64,000 nt of DNA, taken from the NCBI GenBank assembly GCA_020632715.1, contig JACKFA010000011.1, positions 124,001 through 188,000 of the forward strand. Reading direction: 5' to 3'. Positions 41,271-55,181 of the stretch are shown in pieces (positions within the stretch are counted from its first letter, which is position 1; each line of letters begins with the position of its first letter). The notes beneath the pieces were generated by a model. The model was not told the DNA's origin. It saw nothing but the letters and a program-made list of their open reading frames with translations, and made no database searches. A program made the position numbers and the translations under genes. Origin of the DNA: Deltaproteobacteria bacterium (lineage in GTDB: Bacteria > Myxococcota_A > UBA9042 > PHBI01).

Positions 41271-44200
41271 CTACCTCACGACGAGGCGCGCCCCCGCCGT
41301 GGCCGTGCGCACGGCGCCATCGTAGTAGAGGTACGTCTCGGACTGAGGCGCCTGCGCCTCGATCGGGTACTTCGCCTGCAGCCGGTACGTGACCGCGAGC
41401 GACGCGCGCGCCGCCACGTGGTCGAGGTACACGCTCAGCTGCTGCCCGCGCACCTGGTACTTCATGATGAGCCCGCTCGCGACGGCGTCCTCGAGCTCGT
41501 CGGTCAAGAGCGTGAACCCCGGCGGCAGCCCGAGGTCGATCATCACCATGTCGAGCTGCGCGTCCGTCCGGTTCTCGACCGTCGCGGTCGCCGTCACCGT
41601 GTCGTTCACCGCGAGCTCCGACTTGTCGTAGGCGACCTCGATGCCGAGCGCGCCCGCCGACGGCAGCGTCGCCGGCCCCGCCGGCTCGTACCAGCGCGAT
41701 ACGACCTGCGTCATCAGCCGCCCCGTCCCCTCGTACGCGACCGTCACGTCGCCCGCGACCGCGCCGAGCTCGATCTGGTGGAACACGTTCCGGTTCTCCT
41801 CCGTGATGGCGAGCGTCGCGACCGGCGACCCGCCCACGGACACCGTCACCGTGCCCTCGCCGTCCTCCGTCTTGTTCTGGAGCGAGGCGATCATCGCCCG
41901 CAGCGTCAGGATGGTCGCGTGCGTCGTGCCGTAGTTCCCGAGCGCGTCCTTCTGGCCCGCGAGGAACGCGAGCGCGCCGCTCGCGAGGTCCGTGTGCTGC
42001 CCGCCCGCGAGGAAGGCCTGCACCACGAGCGCCGTCACCTCGATGGACGTCGGGTTCGGCCCGCTCCCCTCGCCGCCCCAGTAGTTGTAGCTCGACCCCT
42101 CGTAGGTCCACGAGACGCGCCCGTCCTCGTCGACCTCGGCCAGGTCCGCGAGCCGGTCGAGCACCGCCGCCGTCCGCGACGCGCCCGGATCCGCCGCCGC
42201 GAACGCGTTGGCGATGAGCGCGAGCGAGTAGACGTCCGTCTCACCGGCCGCCGCCTTCGGCTCGAGCCACGTCACGGCCTTCGCCACCGCCTCGCTCTCC
42301 ACCCCGGCCGACGCCAGCGACCACGCCGCGAACGCCGTCGTCTTCGTGTCGTCGTACTGCACCGTCGCGAACTCGCTGCCCTGGTCGGTCGTCCAGCTCC
42401 CGTCCGCGCGCTGCGCGCCCACGAGCCACGCCGCCGTGCGCGTGAGCACCGCCGGGTCGATCTCGATGACCTTCGCCATGTCGCCGAACTCGAGCACGCC
42501 CATCGCCGAGAGCACGACGTTCGCGGGCGCCGGGTCACCGAACCACACGAAGCCGCCGCCCGTGCACTCGAACGTGAGCAGCCGCTGGTAGCCCTGCTGC
42601 AGGTAGTCGAGCGCCTTCAGCTCGATCTCCGGGCTCACCTGCCCGCTCGCGCGCAGATAGTCGAGCACCAGCGTGTTCGGCCAGTTCGTGGCCGTCGTCT
42701 GCTCGAAGCAACCGCTCGGCATCTGCAGCATCGAGTCGAGCCCCTCCACCGCCTGGGCCATCACGCCGGGGTAGATCTTCACGACCGTCGCCGCCGACCC
42801 CGCGATGGTCCCCTCGGGGTACGCGACCGGGAACGTCTGCGACCCCTCGAGCACGCCGCCCGCGGCCGCCTCCTGCCTGACGCCGTCCGGCGTCACGCGC
42901 ACCTCGCGCTGCACGGCGTCCGAGAGCGTCGTCCCGACGCCCGTCACGAGCAGCCCGTGCGTACCGACCTCGGTGACCGTCACCGGGAAGCCGACCGACT
43001 TCACCTCGCCCGCCTCGAGCCGCACCGACTGCGAGCTCGGCCCCGCCAGCGTGAACCACGACGCGGGCGCCACGGACACCGTCACCGTCTGCGCCGTCGG
43101 CAGGTAGTTGTACACGACCACCGGGAACGTGACCGCGTCGCCGCGCGTGAGCGACGCCGGGAAGTCCACGTCCACGAAGAAGTCCTGGAAGACCGTGATC
43201 CCCTGGCTCATGCTGCCGAGCACGCCGCCAGCGGTGCTGCCGAGCGTCGACACGCGCCACTCGGTGATGGAGTCCGCCATCGACAGCGTCACCTGCGCCT
43301 CGCCCGCGCCGTCCGTGATGAGCGCCGGGTTCCAGTAGAGCGTCTCGGGGAAGTCCTTCCGGACCTTCACCCCCTCGGTCGCCCCGCCGCCCTCGCTCAC
43401 CGGGTTCTGCGCCTCCGGCGGCATGCCGCCGGTCGCGGCGCCGTCGGCGTCGAAGCCCCACTCGTTCCGCATCGGCGACTCCACGACCACGACCGCGCCC
43501 GACCAGTCGTCGCTCGTCCCGGCGATCTCGTCCGGCCCGCGCGACGTGACCTGCGTGCGCACGGCGTCCCAGTCCTTCGTGGTCGCGAACGTGTAGGGGT
43601 GCCCCCAGTAGTCGTAGTAGGCGGTCTGCGCGGCGACGACGCTCTCGGCGTTGTCGTACGTGAGCGTGCCGGCCGCCGCGAGCGCCGCGAAGTCCTCCTC
43701 CATCTGCTTCCTGTGCGCCTCGTAGAACGGCCCGAGCACGCCCTTCACCGCCACGCGCGCGGTCTCCCAGCTCGAGAGCTCCCCGCTCGCCTCGGTGTCG
43801 AGCGCCGCGAACGCCGTCTCGGCCACGGTCTGCGCGATCGGATCCTCCGGCGCCTGCGCCGCGAGCCCGGACACGTCGAACGACACCCCGTGCACCTCGT
43901 AGCGCGGCGTCGCGAGCGCCTCCTGGATGAGGAAGTAGCTCTCGAGCAAGCCGGGCCGCATCTCGGTCAGCGCGTAGACCGCCTCGTCGACGATCTGCAC
44001 GCCGAGCGCCGCGACCGCCGGCTGCCCGTCCTTGTCCTTCACCGTGAACGTGAGCGTCGCCTCCTCGCCGGGGGCGTACTGCGGCTTGTCCGTGGCGAGC
44101 GCGATGTCGAGCCCGCCCGCGTCCTTCACGAACACGATCTTCTCGTCGCGCACGATGCTCGCGTCCGGCATCACCACGTACGCCTCGATGAGGAGGTCGC

Positions 44201-46052
44201 CGACGAGCGTCGCGTCGAGGTCGAGCGCGTAGCTGCCGGCGCCGCCCGCGAGGTCGACGCCCTGCGTGAGCACCGTCTGCCCGCCCTGGATGACGTCCAC
44301 GAACGCGCGCCCGGTGGTCGTCGTCGCCAGCACCTGCACGTTCACCGTGTCGCCCGCGCGGTAGAGCGCGCGGTCGGTGCGGAGGAGCACCCCGTCCCCC
44401 GACGCGCCGAGCGGGAGCTCGAGCGCCGCCTGCGCGCTCGCGCCGTCAGCCGCCGTCGCGGTCACGGACAGCGCCACCGCCGCGCTCGGCGTCACCTCGA
44501 CGCGCGCGATGCCCGGCGCGAGCGGCGTCACCTCGAGCGCCCCCGGCGCCGCGACGCCCGCGCTCGCGGTCGCCGTGAACGTCACGTCGAGCGGCTGCCC
44601 GAGCGGGTCGGTCGCGAAGAGGAAGACGCCGTTGTCGAGCCCGGCCGCGAGGCGCCCGCTCTCGGGGATCGCCACGACGTGCACGCGCTCTTTGGCGACG
44701 ACCACCGCGACCTGCTTCAGCTCGTGCTGCCCGGCCGTGTCCGCGACGTCGAGGGTCAGCGAGACGAGGGCGTTGCCGCTCTCGAGCGGCTGCCCGACGA
44801 GGTAGGTGGGGAGCGGCAGCTCGAAGGCCCAGACGCCGTCGGCGTCCGTCGTGCCCGACAGCGTCGCGAAGTCGGTGAAGCCGATGTCCGCGGCCGACGC
44901 GGTCAGCGACACCGTCGCGCCGGCGGTCGCCTTCCCGAAGAAGTAGCGCGCGTCGACCGTGCCGTGGACGGTCTCGCCGGCGAGGTAGTACGGCGCGTCG
45001 AGGGTCGTCGTGACCTTGTACTTCGGGAGCCGATAGGGCTTCACGGTCACGGTCTTGGCGGTCGTCGTGTCGGCCACGGTCGCGTCGACGCGGTAGTCGC
45101 CGACGTTCACCTCGGTCGCGAGCTTGAAGTCGGTCGAGACGACGCCGAACGCGTTCGTGTCCGCGCGCTTCCGGAAGACCATGTTCCCCTTGCCGTCGCG
45201 CACCTCGATGATGGCCGGAGCCGCGCCGATGGCGTCGAGCTGCGGCTTCCGGAGGGCGAGCGCCCGGATGTGCATGGTCTGACCGGGCTGGTAGAGGGGC
45301 TTGTCGGTCGTGACGAGCACGCGCGCGCGCCGCACGACCTCGAGATCCTGCTCGAGCACGGCGACGGTCGTCGTGCCGTCGTCGGCCTCGGCGTTCACGC
45401 GGTACTCGCCGGCCTCGCGCGCGGGGACGTCGAAGACGGCGGTGCCGTCGGCGTCCGTGCGCGCCGTCAGCAGCGCCTGCCCGCCGGTCGCGTCGGTGAC
45501 CGTGAGGCGCACGTCGATGTCGGCGCGCGGGCGGTCGGTCGTCGGGTCGATGGCGAAGACGCGCACCTTGGCGGCGCCGCCCTCGGCGAGCTGCTCGGGG
45601 AGGCGCGCGCGGAGGTCGAGCTTCGGCAGCACGTAGAAGAGGCTCTTCCAGCCGATGGCCTTCTCGTCGCCGGCGGCGACCTCGTAGCGGACGAGGCGCG
45701 TGACCTCGTCGACGCCGTCCTGCCAGCGCTGGCCGCTCGGGACGGTGAGCGCCACGGTGACGACGCCGTCGCCGTCGAGGTCGACGGCGGCCGTGCCCTT
45801 GGCCTGCCGGGCGCCGGCGAGGTCGTGGAGGCTCACGGTGGCGGTGCCGCGCACGCGGCCCGTGGTCTTCACGGGGACGCTCACGAGGAGCGTGTCGCCG
45901 TCGGTGCGCGCGACGACGCCCGACTCGTCGAGCGAGTAGGCGGCCGTGACGACGTCGTCGACGTGGCCGGTGCCGGTCTTGTCGGCGCCGGACGAGCAGC
46001 CCGCGGCGGCGAGCCCGAGCGCGAGCGAGGTGATGAGTGCGAGGTGACGCAT
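41271..46052 (-). CDS. Alpha-2-macroglobulin-type lipoprotein with thioester
   Basis: The protein has 1593 residues from ATG 46052 (GAGAGG upstream), with lipobox LAAAGC. Bacterial alpha-2-macroglobulins trap attacking proteases at the envelope by a reactive thioester. Visible features: repeated MG-type beta domains (TTDKPLYQPGQTMHIRALAL, LRTDRALYRAGDTVNVQV, LATDKPQYAPGEEATLTFTV); the bait region with a long helical insert (about 740-880); a typical PETLYWNP-like segment FPETLYWNPALITDGAGEA; and the thioester PSGCFEQTT with Cys1115 and Gln1118. An alpha/alpha thioester domain and receptor-type C-terminus follow. The penicillin-binding protein pbpC, often adjacent in proteobacteria, is absent here. 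The EGF protein gene follows on the same strand. Confidence 0.92.
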   Translation of the reverse strand: MRHLALITSLALGLAAAGCSSGADKTGTGHVDDVVTAAYSLDESGVVARTDGDTLLVSVPVKTTGRVRGTATVSLHDLAGARQAKGTAAVDLDGDGVVTVALTVPSGQRWQDGVDEVTRLVRYEVAAGDEKAIGWKSLFYVLPKLDLRARLPEQLAEGGAAKVRVFAIDPTTDRPRADIDVRLTVTDATGGQALLTARTDADGTAVFDVPAREAGEYRVNAEADDGTTTVAVLEQDLEVVRRARVLVTTDKPLYQPGQTMHIRALALRKPQLDAIGAAPAIIEVRDGKGNMVFRKRADTNAFGVVSTDFKLATEVNVGDYRVDATVADTTTAKTVTVKPYRLPKYKVTTTLDAPYYLAGETVHGTVDARYFFGKATAGATVSLTASAADIGFTDFATLSGTTDADGVWAFELPLPTYLVGQPLESGNALVSLTLDVADTAGQHELKQVAVVVAKERVHVVAIPESGRLAAGLDNGVFLFATDPLGQPLDVTFTATASAGVAAPGALEVTPLAPGIARVEVTPSAAVALSVTATAADGASAQAALELPLGASGDGVLLRTDRALYRAGDTVNVQVLATTTTGRAFVDVIQGGQTVLTQGVDLAGGAGSYALDLDATLVGDLLIEAYVVMPDASIVRDEKIVFVKDAGGLDIALATDKPQYAPGEEATLTFTVKDKDGQPAVAALGVQIVDEAVYALTEMRPGLLESYFLIQEALATPRYEVHGVSFDVSGLAAQAPEDPIAQTVAETAFAALDTEASGELSSWETARVAVKGVLGPFYEAHRKQMEEDFAALAAAGTLTYDNAESVVAAQTAYYDYWGHPYTFATTKDWDAVRTQVTSRGPDEIAGTSDDWSGAVVVVESPMRNEWGFDADGAATGGMPPEAQNPVSEGGGATEGVKVRKDFPETLYWNPALITDGAGEAQVTLSMADSITEWRVSTLGSTAGGVLGSMSQGITVFQDFFVDVDFPASLTRGDAVTFPVVVYNYLPTAQTVTVSVAPASWFTLAGPSSQSVRLEAGEVKSVGFPVTVTEVGTHGLLVTGVGTTLSDAVQREVRVTPDGVRQEAAAGGVLEGSQTFPVAYPEGTIAGSAATVVKIYPGVMAQAVEGLDSMLQMPSGCFEQTTATNWPNTLVLDYLRASGQVSPEIELKALDYLQQGYQRLLTFECTGGGFVWFGDPAPANVVLSAMGVLEFGDMAKVIEIDPAVLTRTAAWLVGAQRADGSWTTDQGSEFATVQYDDTKTTAFAAWSLASAGVESEAVAKAVTWLEPKAAAGETDVYSLALIANAFAAADPGASRTAAVLDRLADLAEVDEDGRVSWTYEGSSYNYWGGEGSGPNPTSIEVTALVVQAFLAGGQHTDLASGALAFLAGQKDALGNYGTTHATILTLRAMIASLQNKTEDGEGTVTVSVGGSPVATLAITEENRNVFHQIELGAVAGDVTVAYEGTGRLMTQVVSRWYEPAGPATLPSAGALGIEVAYDKSELAVNDTVTATATVENRTDAQLDMVMIDLGLPPGFTLLTDELEDAVASGLIMKYQVRGQQLSVYLDHVAARASLAVTYRLQAKYPIEAQAPQSETYLYYDGAVRTATAGARLVVR

Positions 46053-46156
46053 GAGAGCCTCTCGTGCGGGGGTGCGGCTCGAAGGGCAGCAGCATCCGTG
46101 CCAGGGGCCACGATCGCGGTGGGGAGGGGATCGTCGCCGCGTCGGGCGCCGCAGGA

Positions 46157-46175
46157 GTGTGCAAAAAGTGCACAC
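46157..46175. promoter_or_regulatory. Inverted repeat between divergent genes, possible operator
   Basis: GTGTGCA-AAAAG-TGCACAC is a perfect 7-bp inverted repeat midway between the alpha-2-macroglobulin start (46052) and the lipoprotein start (46283). Its place fits a shared operator. A protein partner is unknown. Confidence 0.3.
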
Positions 46176-46282
46176 ATGGGGTGCCCCACGCGGGCGCGGG
46201 CGCCACGCGCGGGTTGCCTCGGCCCTGGGGGCTCGACTACGGTGGGAACCTAACGCTCGATATCTTCCCGGCGGAGGCGTGG

Positions 46283-50596
<4,314 letters not shown>

Positions 50597-50705
50597 CGCG
50601 CGGGGTGGGCGGGCGCCTCGCGTCAGCTCATTACGGTGCGCAAGTGGCTGGAGCCCGGTCGCCGTCGAGCATCCTCGCCGTCTGCCAAGGCTCCCCGCGG
50701 GGCGC

Positions 50706-50736
50706 GGGGGCGCAGCCCCCGGGCACCTCGAGGTGC
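50706..50736. terminator. Two adjacent hairpins between convergent genes
   Basis: GGGGGC-GCA-GCCCCC (50706-50720) and the perfect palindrome GCACCTCGAGGTGC (50723-50736) lie between the plus-strand lipoprotein and the minus-strand beta-barrel pseudogene. A bidirectional terminator is likely; no T-tract. Confidence 0.4.
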
Positions 50737-50809
50737 GCCGAGCATCGACGACGACGGCAGGCGGTGAGGAGGCCGGCGGTGAACGGCTCCAGCTGCTTGC
50801 GCGCCGTAA

Positions 50810-51514
50810 TCAGAAGGTCCAGCCGACGAAGAGGCGCGGCTGCAGGGTCACGGGGAAGTCGGGGTCGTCGAGGAGGTAGCCGTCGGCGTCGGTGCTGCCG
50901 CCGTCGTCGGAGGTCGGGAGCGGGATCAGGACGACCACCAGCGCGAGCTGCGCCTCGAGCGTGAACCCGGCGCCCAGGACGACCCGATAGCCCGCGGTGA
51001 CCCCGCCAGTGAGGCCGTCCCGCGCGAGGAGCGGCGACGCGTCCTTGGCGAACCCGAAGCGCGCCTCGACGCCGAGCTCGACGCCGTGCTCGAAGTCGCC
51101 CGCGACGAACCAGTCGAGCCGCCCGCCGAGGTCGAGCAGGTAACAGCAGCGCGCGAGGCCGGCCCCGAAGATGAGCCCATAGAGCACCGAACAGATAGTC
51201 TCCCGTCGCATTCGGCACCAACGCGCCGTCATCGGCGTCGTTGGTCGTCGTCAGCGTGCTCCCGGCACGCTTCCTCCTCCCGCCTTGCCGCTGACAACGC
51301 GCTGGCGCCGACTGCTCGGTCCGACTATCTGTTCGGTGCTCTAGCTGCGGTCGCGCGCCTTGCCCGCGGCGAAGATCTCGACGAGCTCGACGGCGGGGAC
51401 GAGCAGGTGACCGACCGAGAGCTCCACGGCCGCGTCGGGCCGCCGCCCGGCGCGCGCCGGCGGGGAGAGCGCCACGAGCGCCGCGACGAGGAGCGAGACG
51501 ATGATGGCGGGCAC
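50810..51514 (-). pseudogene. Small outer-membrane beta-barrel-type protein, interrupted by a 160-bp hairpin element
   Basis: The 5' part starts at GTG 51514 with AAGGAG upstream, then a signal peptide (AIIVSLLVAALVALSPPARA), and runs to KARDRS followed by TAG at the element edge. The 3' part resumes as YGLIFGAGLARCCYLLDLGG and ends TLQPRLFVGWTF, alternating strands with a final Phe as in outer-membrane barrels. Deleting the element plus one copy of the TA duplication (162 nt) restores a continuous frame, KARDRS-YGLIFGAG, of about 180 residues. This is direct evidence of a clean insertion into a working gene. The original function is unknown. Confidence 0.8.
51182..51341 (+). mobile_element. 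160-bp hairpin element with variable arms, copy 2 (inside beta-barrel gene)
   Basis: It is bounded by TA on both sides, a 2-bp target duplication. The arms GAGCACCGAACAGATAGTC and their right-end partner are complementary at all 19 positions. TCCCGTCGC and GCTCGGTCCG lie just inside, with the apex hairpin GCGTGC/GCACGC. It aligns gap-free to 2333-2492; 16 of the 28 differences fall in the arms. It contains no gene. Confidence 0.92.
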
Positions 51515-51596
51515 GACGTCTCCTTCGGCGCGTCGAGGGCTCGCCAACGTAGCGGCCCCCGAAGCCCGAAGCAAGCTACGGCCGACCGGCGGGAGG

Positions 51597-51980
51597 CTAC
51601 GCCGACAGGGCCCGCTTCAGGCCGCGCGCGACCATCGACGCCCCGGCGATGACGAGGCCGTAGAGCACGACGTAGTGGCCGCCCGCGCGGGACGCCTCGG
51701 CGTAGGACCCCGCGCTGACCGCGATGCCCACGATGGTGAGGATGAGCCCCAGCACGATGAGCGCCGCCGCGCCGGCGCCGCCGCGCTCGCCCGGGGCGTT
51801 GGCCGCGGCGCGCCGGAAGCGGCTGAGCACGGCCTGCACGGCGACCTCGCGCGGGATCCCGCCCGCCTCGAGCTCGTCCGCGAGGGCGCTCGGCGACTCC
51901 CCCGCGAGGAGGCGGGCGTCGAGGTCGCCCGCGAAGGAGAGGTCGTAGGTCTCGGGGGTGCGGAAGGTCGTCGTGGACAT
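51597..51980 (-). CDS. Small two-helix membrane protein
   Basis: The protein has 127 residues from ATG 51980, directly behind GAGGAGAA. The first about 70 residues are soluble and helical (LDARLLAGESPSALADELEAGG, IPREVAVQAVLSRFRRAAA), then two transmembrane helices (AALIVLGLILTIVGIAVSA and YVVLYGLVIAGASMVA) and a short basic tail. It resembles small uncharacterised inner-membrane proteins of predators and myxobacteria. I cannot assign a function. It shares the strand with the beta-barrel pseudogene, 82 nt away. Confidence 0.7.
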   Translation of the reverse strand: MSTTTFRTPETYDLSFAGDLDARLLAGESPSALADELEAGGIPREVAVQAVLSRFRRAAANAPGERGGAGAAALIVLGLILTIVGIAVSAGSYAEASRAGGHYVVLYGLVIAGASMVARGLKRALSA

Positions 51981-52128
51981 GGCGTTCTCCTCGGCTCGGC
52001 TCGCGTGTGCCGGGAGAGACCGGGCCGAGGCGCGAGGTAAACCTCGCGCGCGTCGTTTTCTTCGCGAGCGCGCGTCCGCTCCCCGCCGCGACGTTGACGC
52101 CGCGCCGCCGCTGCGCCATGCCGGAGCC

Positions 52129-53832
52129 ATGGACACCGACACCTCCGCCGCCTCCGACCACGCCGCCGCCTTCGACATCGCCGTCACCTACGCCGGGAGC
52201 GCCGACGCGGGCCCGATCGACGGCCGCCTCCTCGTCCTCGTCGCCCCCGACGACGGCACCCTCGAGGAGCCCCGCTTCCGCACGAAGCCCGGCGTCTCGG
52301 CCATCCAGCTCTTCGGCCTCGACGTCGACGGCCTCCGCCCCGGCGACCTCGCGCGCGTCGCCCAAGGCGGCGCCACCGGCTACCCGCTCGCGCGCCTCGC
52401 CGAGCTGCCGCCCGGCGACTACGTCGTCCAGGCCGTCCTCCACCGCTACGAGACCTTCCACCTCGCCTCCGGCCACGTCGTGAAGCTCCCGATGGACCGC
52501 GGCGAGGGCCAGCAGTGGAACCGCGCCCCCGGGAACCTCTACTGCGTCCCGCGCAAGGTCCGCCTCGATCCGCGCGCCTCGTCCCGCCTCGACCTCGTCC
52601 TGACCGAGGTCATCCCCCCGGTCGACCTCCCGCGCGACACGCGCTTCGTGCGCCACGTCCGCGTCGAGAGCGCGCTGCTGTCCCGCTTCTGGGGCCGCCC
52701 GATGCACCTCGGCGCCCACGTCCTCGTGCCCGACGGCTTCGACGACCACCCCGAGGCGCGCTACCCGCTCGTCCTCATGCAGGGTCACTTCCCGAGCGAC
52801 TTCGGTGGCTTCCGCGAGGAGCCCCCCGACGACGACGCGCCGCCCGTCCGCAGCGTCCGCTTCGGCGTCGACGCCTACAACCGCGTCGAGGAGGGCGAGG
52901 CGCACGACACCTTCCGCTGGTGGACCGCCGCCGACACGCCGCGCGTCCTCATCGTCGAGATCCAGCACCCGACGCCCTACTACGACGACTCCTACGCCGT
53001 CGACTCCGAGTGCATGGGCCCCTACGGCGAGGCCATCCACACCGAGCTCCTCCCCGAGATCGAGCGCCGCTTCCGCGCCATCGGCGAGGGCTGGGCGCGC
53101 TTCCTCTACGGCGGCTCCACGGGCGGCTGGTCGGCGCTCGCGACGCAGGTCTTCTACCCCGACCACTGGAACGGCGCGTGGTGCGCCTGCCCCGACCCCG
53201 TCGACTTCCGCGCCTACTGCCTCGTGAACCTCTACGACGACGCCAACGCCCACGTCACCGCGGGGCCCTTCCGCGCCGTGGAGCGCCCCGGCAAGCGCGA
53301 CGGCCTCGGCCACGTCGACGCCACGATGGCCGACCTCTCGCGCTATGAGGCGGCCCTCGGCTCGCGCGGGCGCTCGGGCGAGCAGCTCGACGCCTGGCAG
53401 GCCGTCTACTCGCCGCGCGGCGACGACGGCTACCCGCGCCCCATCTGGGACAAGGAGACCGGCGTCATCGACCACGAGGTCGCCGCCTCCTGGCGCGAGA
53501 ACTACGACCTCCGCCACATCCTCGAGCGCGACTGGGCGACCCTCGGCCCGAAGCTCCGCGGGAAGCTCCACGTGTACGTCGGCACGATGGACAACTTCTA
53601 CCTCGACGGCGCCGTGCGCCTCCTCGAGCGCTTCCTCGCGAGCACGACCGACCCGCCCTACGAGGGCGAGGTCGACTACGGCTGCGGCTGCGAGCACTGC
53701 TGGAACGGGGACCACGACAACCCCATCCACATCTCGCGCCTCCGCTACCACCGCCAGTTCCTGCCGCGCATCGTGGCGCGGCTCGCAGCCTCCGCGCCCG
53801 AGGGCGCGGATCTGACGAGCTGGCGCTACTGA
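52129..53832 (+). CDS. Putative esterase of the esterase D / enterochelin esterase type
   Basis: The protein has 567 residues from ATG 52129; no signal peptide is seen, so it is probably cytosolic. The N-terminal about 190 residues form a beta domain (DIAVTYAGSADAGPIDGRLL, PPGDYVVQAVLHRY). The C-terminal alpha/beta-hydrolase carries LVLMQGHFPSDFGG, then the nucleophile elbow YGGSTGGWSA with Ser330, and a His-rich end (CGCEHCWNGDHDNPIHISRL). The layout matches putative esterases that act on acyl or siderophore esters. The Cys/His cluster near the end is unusual and could bind metal. It is convergent with the lamin-tail gene, with no gap. Confidence 0.8.
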   Translation: MDTDTSAASDHAAAFDIAVTYAGSADAGPIDGRLLVLVAPDDGTLEEPRFRTKPGVSAIQLFGLDVDGLRPGDLARVAQGGATGYPLARLAELPPGDYVVQAVLHRYETFHLASGHVVKLPMDRGEGQQWNRAPGNLYCVPRKVRLDPRASSRLDLVLTEVIPPVDLPRDTRFVRHVRVESALLSRFWGRPMHLGAHVLVPDGFDDHPEARYPLVLMQGHFPSDFGGFREEPPDDDAPPVRSVRFGVDAYNRVEEGEAHDTFRWWTAADTPRVLIVEIQHPTPYYDDSYAVDSECMGPYGEAIHTELLPEIERRFRAIGEGWARFLYGGSTGGWSALATQVFYPDHWNGAWCACPDPVDFRAYCLVNLYDDANAHVTAGPFRAVERPGKRDGLGHVDATMADLSRYEAALGSRGRSGEQLDAWQAVYSPRGDDGYPRPIWDKETGVIDHEVAASWRENYDLRHILERDWATLGPKLRGKLHVYVGTMDNFYLDGAVRLLERFLASTTDPPYEGEVDYGCGCEHCWNGDHDNPIHISRLRYHRQFLPRIVARLAASAPEGADLTSWRY

Positions 53833-54522
53833 CTACGGCGCGAAGCGGACCTCGCCGAACCCCGCCGCGTCGAAGCGCGCGAAGGGCCAGTTGGGCTCGC
53901 CGAAGGTCTCGACCGCGAGCTCGGTGGCGATCATCCAGTCGCCCGGCTGCCACGTCGTGGTCGCCGCGGCGCCCGGGAAGCGCACCGCGACGGCGTCGGT
54001 CGCGCGGAAGGCCGCCGCCGCCTCGCCCGTGGCGCCGACGACGCCGTAGAGGTCGATGACCTCGCCGTCGCGCGCGGTGGCCCACGCGTCCTCGCCGCCG
54101 CCGGTGACCTCGTCGCTCGTCTGGTCGACCGCGCGCCCGAACGCGCTCTCGTAGGCGCCGCTCGCCGCCGCCGTCGTGCCGATGGTCCAGACCGCGCCCG
54201 CGGCGAGGGTCTCGGCCGGGAGGGCGATGGCGCGGCCGGCCGTGTCGCCGGGGGCGTAGCGCACGAGGTTGAACGCCGCGAGGGAGATCGCGTCGGGGCC
54301 TGGGTTCTGGAGCTCGACATAGCTGAGCGCGCGGTCCGGCGCGTAGCTCATGACCTCGCTCACGACGAGGACGCCGCCCAGGGCGACGTCGGCGCCGACC
54401 GCCGTGTCGCCCGCGTCGCCCGCCTGCCCGGTGCGCTTGTCGGAGCCGCAACCCGGGGCGCTCGCGAAGACGAGCAGCCCAAGCCCCGCGAGGAGCGCGC
54501 CCGCGCGCTGTCGCGGCGCCAT
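53833..54522 (-). CDS. Lamin-tail-domain lipoprotein
   Basis: The protein has 229 residues. The lipoprotein signal reads LLAGLGLLVFASAPGC. After a short acidic linker comes a lamin-tail domain (LTD): VVSEVMSYAPDRALSYVELQNPGPDAISLAAFNLVRYA with later GAVWTIGTTAA and GEVIDLYGVVG. Such immunoglobulin-like folds occur in exported bacterial proteins, often beside nucleases, but none is present here. Its start shares one base with the stop of the collagen-like gene (TGATG), so the two are translationally coupled. Confidence 0.8.
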   Translation of the reverse strand: MAPRQRAGALLAGLGLLVFASAPGCGSDKRTGQAGDAGDTAVGADVALGGVLVVSEVMSYAPDRALSYVELQNPGPDAISLAAFNLVRYAPGDTAGRAIALPAETLAAGAVWTIGTTAAASGAYESAFGRAVDQTSDEVTGGGEDAWATARDGEVIDLYGVVGATGEAAAAFRATDAVAVRFPGAAATTTWQPGDWMIATELAVETFGEPNWPFARFDAAGFGEVRFAP

Positions 54523-55181
54523 CACAGGTCCACGCAGATGGCCTTCGCGGTCACCGTCATCGGCAGGTTCCAGCCGCTGTTGCCGGTGTCGTTGAAGACG
54601 CGCGTGCGCCACGTCGTGGCGCTGATGGGGCCGTCCGTGTAGACGTGGTGGCCGACGGCCGCGGGGTCGTAGCCGCCGCCGATGTCGCGGCCGCCGCCGA
54701 TGAGCTTGTCGCCGGGGTCGCAGCTCGCGTCCGCGTGGTCGATGCCGCCGACGGGGATCACGACGCTCGCGGTGCGCTGGTAGATCCTGTCCCCCGTGAC
54801 GAAGCCGGCCGGGCCCCGCTCCCCGGGGTCGCCCTTGTCGCCCTGGTCGCCCTGGTCGCCCTTCGGCCCCTGCGACCCGACGTCCCCTGGGTCGCCCTTC
54901 GGCCCCTGCGGCCCCGCGTCCCCCTTCGGCCCCTGCGGCCCGGGGACGGCGGCCTTCGCGTCGACCGCGTCGATCGCGTCCGCGAGCGCCTGGAAGTTCT
55001 CGTTGATCGCCGCCGCCGACACGAGGTCGCCCGCCGCGAACTCGTTCGGCACCCCGCCGATGGGCGCCGCGAACGCGACCGTGCTGATGAGGACGGTCGC
55101 GAGACCGCCGAGGACGAGGGGCCGGCGCCAGGGTGTGCCAAAACGCACAGCGCGGCCGTTGATGATGATCTCGATGCGCAT
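54522..55181 (-). CDS. Exported collagen-like (Gly-X-Y) protein
   Basis: The protein has 219 residues. An N-terminal hydrophobic segment (LVLGGLATVLISTVAFA) acts as signal or anchor. A short helical stretch (AINENFQALADAIDAV), fit to trimerise, comes before about 15 Gly-X-Y triplets (GPQGPKGDAGPQGPKGDPGD and following, residues about 81-126), a collagen-like stalk rich in KGD. A beta-rich globular head of about 95 residues ends AKAICVDL. Proteins of this build are common in Myxococcota. It is probably displayed at the surface. The divergent ECF sigma operon starts 172 nt away and may control it; that is inference. Confidence 0.85.
   Translation of the reverse strand: MRIEIIINGRAVRFGTPWRRPLVLGGLATVLISTVAFAAPIGGVPNEFAAGDLVSAAAINENFQALADAIDAVDAKAAVPGPQGPKGDAGPQGPKGDPGDVGSQGPKGDQGDQGDKGDPGERGPAGFVTGDRIYQRTASVVIPVGGIDHADASCDPGDKLIGGGRDIGGGYDPAAVGHHVYTDGPISATTWRTRVFNDTGNSGWNLPMTVTAKAICVDL

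Noticed and set aside
50926..51180. Separate small protein starting at the edge of the element at 51182
   Set aside because: It is a Ser/Ala/Arg-rich shadow. The barrel C-terminus lies in the frame that joins to the signal peptide when the element is removed.
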